This document shows, piece after piece, positions 32,249 through 37,155 of a stretch of 37,155 bases of DNA. Position 1 is the first letter of the stretch; every line of letters begins with the position of its first letter. Position numbers and translations under genes: made by a program. Location: the NCBI GenBank assembly GCA_016200005.1, contig JACQFP010000011.1:1-37155 (forward strand). Direction: 5' to 3'. The notes under the pieces are model-generated. The model did no database searches and had not been told where the DNA came from. It worked only from the letters and a program-made list of their open reading frames with translations. This stretch comes from Verrucomicrobiota bacterium. Its GTDB lineage: Bacteria > Verrucomicrobiota > Verrucomicrobiia > Limisphaerales > PALSA-1396.

Positions 32249-32512
32249 ATGAAAGTAACAACGGACGAAGAAGGGCGCATGGTTTGCGAGGAACTATTTC
32301 CACCACGTTCCACGTTCGACTCCCGGCGCATGCCGGACGGCACGGTGCGGGTCGTGAAATTGGAGAATGGCGACGTGCCGGTGGTGAAATCCGTGCTCGC
32401 GAAGGACGGCCTGATGGTTTCGCCGGTGAGAGTCAGCCGCGAAACGATTCGTCCGCCATCCGTGCAGACCGTGCTTGAATTACCGCATTGCAATCGGAAG
32501 ACGAAAGGGTAA
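32249..32512 (+). CDS. Hypothetical small protein
   Basis: An 87-aa protein, charged and beta-rich (DGTVRVVKLENGDVPVVKSVLAKDGLMVSPVRVSRETI), with no signal peptide or membrane segment and no domain I can name. It is the first of three small genes in the same direction between two copies of the thrH 3' end. Absence of a strong ribosome site lowers confidence, but the codon choice is like that of its neighbours and the frame is not a shadow of a real gene. Confidence 0.55.
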   Translation: MKVTTDEEGRMVCEELFPPRSTFDSRRMPDGTVRVVKLENGDVPVVKSVLAKDGLMVSPVRVSRETIRPPSVQTVLELPHCNRKTKG

Positions 32513-32521
32513 ACTTTGGCC

Positions 32522-32728
32522 ATGGCAACGAAAGCAGCATCGGCCAACGGCACGAGGGCGCAGGACGCGAAATTCGCCGAAGCCATCGAAGAGTGCGTTG
32601 GCGAGATGAAGGAAATCCGCAAGAGCATGAAAAAGACAGATGCGGAAATCCGCCGCTTGCAGATTTCCACCCGCCAAAATCTTGACCAGACTTGGGAAAT
32701 CCTGCGCGATGTTAAAGCCAGCCATTGA
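32522..32728 (+). CDS. Small coiled-coil protein A
   Basis: A 68-aa, almost wholly helical protein with heptad-spaced hydrophobics (FAEAIEECVGEMKEIRKSMKKTDAEIRRLQISTRQNLDQTWEILRDV). No enzyme motif. The last 20 bases overlap the next frame, so the two products are likely made together and may pair. Start ATG at MATKAAS; an in-frame TTG lies two codons earlier. Confidence 0.55.
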   Translation: MATKAASANGTRAQDAKFAEAIEECVGEMKEIRKSMKKTDAEIRRLQISTRQNLDQTWEILRDVKASH

Positions 32729-32969
32729 ATTGCTTTACCAGGTTGTCTTTCTGCTCCGCGACGTGCAACAGAACAAGGAAGACATCGCTGCGCTTCGGAA
32801 AGAACTCCACGAAACCAGCGACGCGGTTCGCGAATTGGCCGTCGAGTTGCGCAGCCTACGCGAAGAAGAACGGCATGAACGCGAGAAGCTCGTGCTCCGT
32901 TTAGAAAACGCCCTGCTGAAATTCGAGCGCCAGCTTCCACTGGCGAAAGAATCGAAGAAACTGAAATAA
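32709..32969 (+). CDS. Small coiled-coil protein B
   Basis: An 86-aa helical protein: LLYQVVFLLRDVQQNKEDIAALRKELHETSDAVRELAVELRSLREEERHEREKLVLRLENALLKFERQ. The hydrophobic spacing predicts a long coiled coil. It starts inside the end of the preceding gene, in another frame, at ATG TTA AAG. No known family. It ends 27 bp before the convergent thrH stop. Confidence 0.55.
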   Translation: MLKPAIELLYQVVFLLRDVQQNKEDIAALRKELHETSDAVRELAVELRSLREEERHEREKLVLRLENALLKFERQLPLAKESKKLK

Positions 32970-32996
32970 CGGTAGAGGAGGCGATTTGCAGGGCCC

Positions 32997-33605
32997 TCAG
33001 CCGGCGATCGCCGCTTTGATTTCCTTCAACAACTCCGCGTGCGATTCCACGGGTTTGAATTGCGGGAATTGTTGCTTCACGTTTTCCGGCGCGTGGATCA
33101 GGAATCCCATGTTGGCCTCGGCGAGCATGGCGGTGTCGTTGTAGGAATCGCCTGCGCTGATGACGTGGTAATTCATCCGCCGGAAGGCCGCCACCGCTTC
33201 GCGCTTCTGCTCGCGGATGCGCAACTGGTAATTCACGATGCGGTCGTTCTCCACGACCAACCGGTGGCAAAGCAGCGTGGGCCAGCCAAGTTTCTGGAGC
33301 AGTGGTGTGGCGAACTGCTCGAACGTGTCCGAGAGAATGATGACCTGCACGATGCAACGCAGTTCATCGAGAAATTCCTTCCCGCCCGGCAGCGGTTGGA
33401 GCGCGCCAATGACGCGCTGAATGTCCGAGAGCTTCAATCCATGCTGATCGAGAATGGCGAGCCGGCCGCGCATGAGCTTGTCGTAATCCGGTTCATCGCG
33501 CGTGGTGCGACGCAACTCCGGAATCTTGGTTTTCTCGGCAACGGCAATCCAGATTTCCGGAGTGAGCACTCCCTCCATGTCCAGAGTGACGATGGATTGT
33601 TTCAC
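32997..33605 (-). CDS. thrH: ThrH-like phosphoserine phosphatase / homoserine phosphotransferase
   Basis: A 202-aa HAD-family enzyme very like Pseudomonas ThrH, which dephosphorylates phosphoserine and can pass phosphate to homoserine. Motif I is TLDMEGVLTPEIWIAVAEKT, with LRRTTRDEPDYDKLMRGRL, motif II VIILSDTFEQFATPLLQKLGWPTLLCHRL, and motif III/IV ISAGDSYNDTAMLAEANMGFLIHAPENV. The GTG before KQSIVTLDMEG gives the usual length; the much longer open frame upstream lacks similarity. The last 29 codons are also present as a separate copy at 32095-32187. Confidence 0.93.
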   Translation of the reverse strand: MKQSIVTLDMEGVLTPEIWIAVAEKTKIPELRRTTRDEPDYDKLMRGRLAILDQHGLKLSDIQRVIGALQPLPGGKEFLDELRCIVQVIILSDTFEQFATPLLQKLGWPTLLCHRLVVENDRIVNYQLRIREQKREAVAAFRRMNYHVISAGDSYNDTAMLAEANMGFLIHAPENVKQQFPQFKPVESHAELLKEIKAAIAG

Positions 33606-33705
33606 GGCGGGGATACTTCCAGTACTGACCGACGTTGTCGAGCGGCTTGCTCTCAATCCAGACTGCAACAATTTGTGGCGGGGAAGATTAGTTTGCAAGT
33701 TGCGC

Positions 33706-33942
33706 TTAGCGCGTCTGTTTGCGTTTGTGGCGGCCATTCTTCCGGGCACGGATGTCTTCGAGGCCAACAATGTGAAGCGGATCAATGATGACGGCATCCC
33801 CGCGCTGGGTGGCGACGACCACCGTACGCGTCGTAAAAAAAATGAAATCCGGATGAGGAACCGGATACTTGTTCCCACTCGACGTGACCAATGTGAAAGG
33901 ACGAAACTCCTTAACGCGCTCTCGGACACTTTCAAGATTCAT
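33706..33942 (-). CDS. Small conserved protein of unknown function
   Basis: A 78-aa protein: MNLESVRERVKEFRPFTLVTSSG, YPVPHPDFIFFTTRTVVVAT, DAVIIDPLHIVGLEDI, then a basic tail (RARKNGRHKRKQTR). Short proteins of this exact build (RPF, PVPHPDF, DPLHIVxLE) occur in many copies in Verrucomicrobiota; function unknown. The small beta-rich fold and basic end would suit nucleic-acid binding, but this is not shown. It stands 100 bp before thrH on the same strand. Confidence 0.75.
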   Translation of the reverse strand: MNLESVRERVKEFRPFTLVTSSGNKYPVPHPDFIFFTTRTVVVATQRGDAVIIDPLHIVGLEDIRARKNGRHKRKQTR

Positions 33943-34102
33943 GGAGGAACATTCGTCAATTTGCGTTCACTCGTCAAGGGCTGCTCCCGGCGGGGCAATG
34001 TCGGGACGCCGTGCGCTCAACAGCCAGCGACCGAGGGTCTGAAGATTCACAACCCGATGTTGTAACTTGCCGGCGATATGCTATTGGTTTCGGAGATTTT
34101 TT

Positions 34103-36307
34103 ATGCGAACGAACAAACTGGTCCTGCTTGCTGCTGTTTCCATCTGCGGATGGATATCGTCTGGGCTCCAGGCGCAAATCTATACGAACACCGTTGTGAG
34201 GTTCCACCTCACGGCAGGCATCGCTGTCATTGGTGATATCGACGTGGAACTGTTCGATTCCGAAAAGCCGGTGACTGTGCGGAATTTTCTGCTGTACGTG
34301 GAGTCGGGCGCGTATCAAAGCATGTTTCTGCATCGGTGCGAGCCGGGGTTCATCGTGCAGGGCGGCGGATTTCAAATTTTTAATCCGCTCGACTCAAGCC
34401 CATTTGTAACGGCTTACTCCGTGTCGAGTTTTGGGAAAATCACCAACGAGTTCGGCGTCGGGCCACTGCGTTCAAATACCTATGGCACCATCGCCATGGC
34501 GAAAGTGGCGGGCGATCCCAACTCCGCCACCTCACACTTCTTTTTTAATCTCGCGAATAATTCCAGCATCTTGGACGGCCAAAACGGCGGATTTACCGTG
34601 TTCGGCCGGGTGATCGGCGACACGAACGTATTGAACTTGTTCAACCCGCCACGCGCCCTGACCAACGGCGTGGTGGATATGAGCTGGTTTTACACCAACC
34701 AGTTTGGCCAAACGTTCAGAGAATTACCTGTAAATTACAGCGGCGCCACGGCGCCGCGGTACATCGATTTGTTCACGGTCCAGATCACTTCGACGAATGC
34801 GCCGGATGTCTTGCCGCCGGTGGTGAGCATCACGTCCCCTGGCTCCAATGCTCGGCTGACCACCAACACCGTCACGGCGACGGGCAAAGCGAGCGACAAC
34901 ATCGGCGTGCAATTGGTGACGTATCGGTTGAACAGCAACACCACGATGGTGGCGACCGGCACGACGAACTGGTCCGCCGACCTGGTCCTGGTGCCCGGCC
35001 CGAACACGTTGGAGGTGGAAAGCATCGATGCGGCCGGCAATCATTCCACGACGGTCAGCCGAACGATTACCTACGTGGTGCCTTCGACCTTGACGTTGCA
35101 GATCGTCGGCAACGGCACCGTTACGGGAATTGCCGACGGACAGATCTTGGAGATCGGCAAGAGCTACAAAGCGACGGCGAAGCCGGCCGCGGGGCAATTG
35201 TTTGATGGCTGGAGCGGCGGTGTGACTTCAAGCGCACCGGCTTTGACGTTTGTCATGCAATCGAACCTGACGTTGATCGCCACTTTCTTCTCAAACCCGT
35301 TTGGTCCATTGAGTGGAAACTATAACGGGTTGTTCAGCGAGACGAATGTGCAGCACCAAAGCTCCGGTTATTTTTCGCTGAAACTGACCGGACTCGGAAC
35401 GTACACCGGCAGCTTGTTGATGCAGGGCAGCCGCTACTCGGTCAGCGGCCACTTCAATTCCCAGGGCAAAGCGATGAATACCATCGCGCGGGCCGGTCTG
35501 AGTCCATTGGCCGTGGAATGGCAATTGGACCTCACGAATGGCACAGACCACATCACGGGTCAGGTCAGTGATGGGGTCTGGGTGTCGCCATTGTCAGGCA
35601 ATCGGGCGGTGTTTAACGTCACGACCAATCCGTGTCCTTTCCTCGGCAAATACACGATGATTATTCCCGGCAGCACGAACGGAGCTGTCAGTCCTGCGGG
35701 AGACGGCTTCGGCACGGTGACAGTGGATGGCAACGGCTTGATCTCGTTGAAAGGTGCGCTGGCGGACGGGACAAAGATCGCCCAGAAAAAGGTATCGTTG
35801 TCGAAGAATGGCGAATGGCCATTTTACGTTTCGCTTTACCGCGGCAAAGGGTCGATGCTGAGTTGGATCGCGTTTACCAATCGGGCAAGCGACAGTTTGA
35901 ACGGAGAAAGCCATTGGATCAAAACCAGTGCCGCCGTGACGTCGTTGTATCCGGCCGGCTTCACGAACCTGCCGATGATTCAAGGTTCGCTTTACACTGT
36001 GCCCGTCGGCGCGCGCGTCCTGAATTTCACCGACGGATTGGTGGTGTTGAGCGGCGGCAACCTGACGCAAAGCTGGACGAACACCGTGACCTTGGGCGCG
36101 GACAACAAGGTGTTGAACACCAGCAGCAACACATTGACTTTGTCGATCGCGTTGACTTCGGGAGCGTTCAAGGGAAGTTTTGTCGAGCCGGGCACAGGTC
36201 GGAAGGTTTCGTTCATCGGCGCGTTGCAACAGAAACAAAATGCCGGCTTTGGTTATTTTCTGGGAACGACGGAGAGTGGCGAAGTCCGCTTTGAAGCGGC
36301 GCCCTGA
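34103..36307 (+). CDS. Exported cyclophilin-type prolyl isomerase fused to Ig and InlB-like domains
   Basis: A 734-aa exported protein (signal KLVLLAAVSICGWISSGLQAQ). Residues about 25-230 are a cyclophilin: IDVELFDSEKPVTVRNFLLYVESG, FLHRCEPGFIVQGGGF with the catalytic arginine, and GTIAMAKVAGDPNSATSHFFFNLANNS, VFGRVIGDTNVL. Next an Ig-like domain (PPVVSITSPGSNARLTTNTVTATGKASDNIGVQ, up to SIDAAGNHSTTVSRTI), an InlB B-type repeat (KATAKPAAGQLFDGWSGG, LTLIATFF), and two beta-rich modules opening GPLSGNYNGLFSE and CPFLGKYTMIIPG. The isomerase would work in the periplasm or at the surface. A GGAG site lies 8 bp before the ATG. Confidence 0.92.
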   Translation: MRTNKLVLLAAVSICGWISSGLQAQIYTNTVVRFHLTAGIAVIGDIDVELFDSEKPVTVRNFLLYVESGAYQSMFLHRCEPGFIVQGGGFQIFNPLDSSPFVTAYSVSSFGKITNEFGVGPLRSNTYGTIAMAKVAGDPNSATSHFFFNLANNSSILDGQNGGFTVFGRVIGDTNVLNLFNPPRALTNGVVDMSWFYTNQFGQTFRELPVNYSGATAPRYIDLFTVQITSTNAPDVLPPVVSITSPGSNARLTTNTVTATGKASDNIGVQLVTYRLNSNTTMVATGTTNWSADLVLVPGPNTLEVESIDAAGNHSTTVSRTITYVVPSTLTLQIVGNGTVTGIADGQILEIGKSYKATAKPAAGQLFDGWSGGVTSSAPALTFVMQSNLTLIATFFSNPFGPLSGNYNGLFSETNVQHQSSGYFSLKLTGLGTYTGSLLMQGSRYSVSGHFNSQGKAMNTIARAGLSPLAVEWQLDLTNGTDHITGQVSDGVWVSPLSGNRAVFNVTTNPCPFLGKYTMIIPGSTNGAVSPAGDGFGTVTVDGNGLISLKGALADGTKIAQKKVSLSKNGEWPFYVSLYRGKGSMLSWIAFTNRASDSLNGESHWIKTSAAVTSLYPAGFTNLPMIQGSLYTVPVGARVLNFTDGLVVLSGGNLTQSWTNTVTLGADNKVLNTSSNTLTLSIALTSGAFKGSFVEPGTGRKVSFIGALQQKQNAGFGYFLGTTESGEVRFEAAP

Positions 36308-36323
36308 GGCGTTGTGATCCTTT

Positions 36324-37031
36324 ATGCGCGTAACAAGAAAACTGCTGATTGTGGTCGCGGTGTTGCTCGTCGCCTTGTTGGTGGGCGCCGTCGTGGGTTG
36401 GTTTGCAGCCGGACCGTCATCCGTTCCGATCGAGGACGGGGTTTCCTCGACGAGCGATACGAAAATACCTCCGGTCACAAATGTTGTCGCCGCCGCGCCG
36501 CGCCCAACTCTGCTCGCGACCAATCGCACCCGCTGGACGCCCCGCCGAACCCGCCCTTCCCGCTCATCCACCAAGACGAATCAGGTCGCGGTGGCGGGCG
36601 CGCCGTCGCCCGCATCCAACTCGGAGGAATGGGAGAATAAAATCGACACCATCCTGACGGACAACTCCGACGATGCACAGAAAGCGAAAAAGATGCTGGA
36701 GCTGCTGCCACAATTGCCGGAGGACGGACAGGAGGAAGCCGCCGAGCACATCGCCAATCTTTTGCCCGACGATCAGTATGCCGCGGCGCGCCAGTTGTTG
36801 ACGAATGCCAAAACCACCGAAGGAGTGCGTGACGCATTGATGAGTGACCTGTTGAATCGACCCAACGAACTGAAACTGCCGACGTTGCTGGAGATCGCCC
36901 GCACCCCGGAACATCCGGGCGCGGAGGAGGCCAAGGATTTCCTGGAGCTATACCTCGAGAAAGATTACGGCACGGATTGGGCCCAGTGGGAACAGGCGAT
37001 GCAAGTCTGGCTCAAAGACAATCCCGAATAG
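36324..37031 (+). CDS. Membrane-anchored helical protein
   Basis: A 235-aa protein with an N-terminal membrane anchor (LLIVVAVLLVALLVGAVVGWFAA), a Pro/Thr/Arg-rich linker (about residues 45-95) and a C-terminal helical domain (about 100-235) with TPR- or HEAT-like hydrophobic pattern: AKKMLELLPQLPEDGQEEAAEHIANLLPDDQYAAARQLLTNAK, LPTLLEIARTPEHPGAEEAKDFLELYLEKDYG. It starts 16 bp after the cyclophilin fusion on the same strand, so they are probably co-transcribed and both face the periplasm. Function unknown. Confidence 0.82.
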   Translation: MRVTRKLLIVVAVLLVALLVGAVVGWFAAGPSSVPIEDGVSSTSDTKIPPVTNVVAAAPRPTLLATNRTRWTPRRTRPSRSSTKTNQVAVAGAPSPASNSEEWENKIDTILTDNSDDAQKAKKMLELLPQLPEDGQEEAAEHIANLLPDDQYAAARQLLTNAKTTEGVRDALMSDLLNRPNELKLPTLLEIARTPEHPGAEEAKDFLELYLEKDYGTDWAQWEQAMQVWLKDNPE

Positions 37032-37038
37032 AGCGGTT

Positions 37039-37155
37039 GCCAAAATAAACTTCCGGATGGAAACATGCAGACCCCTCACCCGGTCTTCGACCACCCTCTC
37101 CCCATCGGATGGGGAGAGGGAAGGGGTGAGGGGCAATCCGGAAATTAATTTTGGC
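37039..37155. mobile_element. MITE-like element with 20-bp terminal inverted repeats
   Basis: Ends are GCCAAAATAAACTTCCGGAT (37039-37058) and ATCCGGAAATTAATTTTGGC (37136-37155), complementary at 18 of 20 positions. Between them: ACCCCTCACCC, the hairpin CCCTCTCCCC-ATCGGA-TGGGGAGAGG and GGGTGAGGGG. It carries no gene. The window ends on the last base of the repeat. The hairpin could terminate the cyclophilin operon. The core matches the element at 29705-29885 but the ends differ. Confidence 0.7.

Noticed and set aside
32188-33357. Upstream part of a 420-codon minus-strand frame ending in the thrH relic
   Set aside because: Only the last 29 or so codons match ThrH; the rest is antisense to the three small plus-strand genes.
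33606-33935. N-terminal extension of thrH
   Set aside because: ThrH family proteins start at the KxxxxxLDMEG strand; the extension is basic, of odd composition and overlaps another gene.

Overview
The window reads as chromosomal DNA from a Gram-negative bacterium of the Verrucomicrobiota, most likely the Pedosphaera/Limisphaerales side. The reasons are the large Ser/Thr kinase with an N-terminal zinc ribbon next to its own ECF sigma factor, DUF1080 and Tat-exported Gfo/Idh/MocA proteins, a cyclophilin fused to Ig and InlB-like domains, a lipid A gene (lpxB), and dense palindromic repeats. The assignment rests on protein style, not on a marker gene. No rRNA, tRNA or CRISPR array was seen. The right edge ends exactly on a terminal inverted repeat and the left edge lies in a gene-truncating insertion, so the window may be one whole contig broken at repeats.

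Layout. 1-2455: a leftward ECF sigma / anti-sigma / YbjQ-like operon followed by an alpha/beta-hydrolase gene cut off by foreign DNA. 2644-6489: a leftward ECF sigma plus 1018-aa membrane Ser/Thr kinase pair. 6794-8185: a DUF1080 lipoprotein and a decayed DUF433/DUF5615 toxin-antitoxin pair. 8182-9872: a PfkB sugar kinase and thiE. 9985-12870: type III polyketide synthase, methyltransferase and FAD oxidoreductase, a likely phenolic-lipid or alkylpyrone cluster. 12962-20087: malate dehydrogenase, a Tat protein of unknown function, a DUF4097 beta-solenoid protein and a WD40-like/M28 peptidase/PDZ protein. 20131-23007: two Gfo/Idh/MocA genes, one with an in-frame stop and one truncated, separated by an HNH endonuclease gene and an unknown gene with integron-cassette-like boundaries. 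23083-24787: LRR protein and divergent signal peptidase I. 24929-31591: a DCC/lipase-maturation-factor fusion, lpxB, a GnnA-like dehydrogenase, plsY and gpsA, that is, envelope lipid synthesis. 31598-32036: a second cassette-like unit. 32095-33605: a duplicated 3' end of thrH flanking three small genes, then intact thrH. 33706-37031: a small conserved protein, the cyclophilin fusion and a membrane-anchored helical protein.

The main theme beyond the genes is mobile or repetitive small DNA. One palindrome family has GTAGC ends; two copies supply the stop codons of their neighbouring genes and one is nested around another element. A second family is built on CCCCTCACCC and CTCTCCCC. A 54-bp palindrome sits in frame in the kinase activation segment. 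Heptanucleotide tandem tracts occur in or beside five genes, and two of them in unrelated genes are almost identical. The two candidate cassette sites, where the 5' TTRRRY is the exact complement of the RYYYAA covering the gene's stop codon, are the observation most worth testing.
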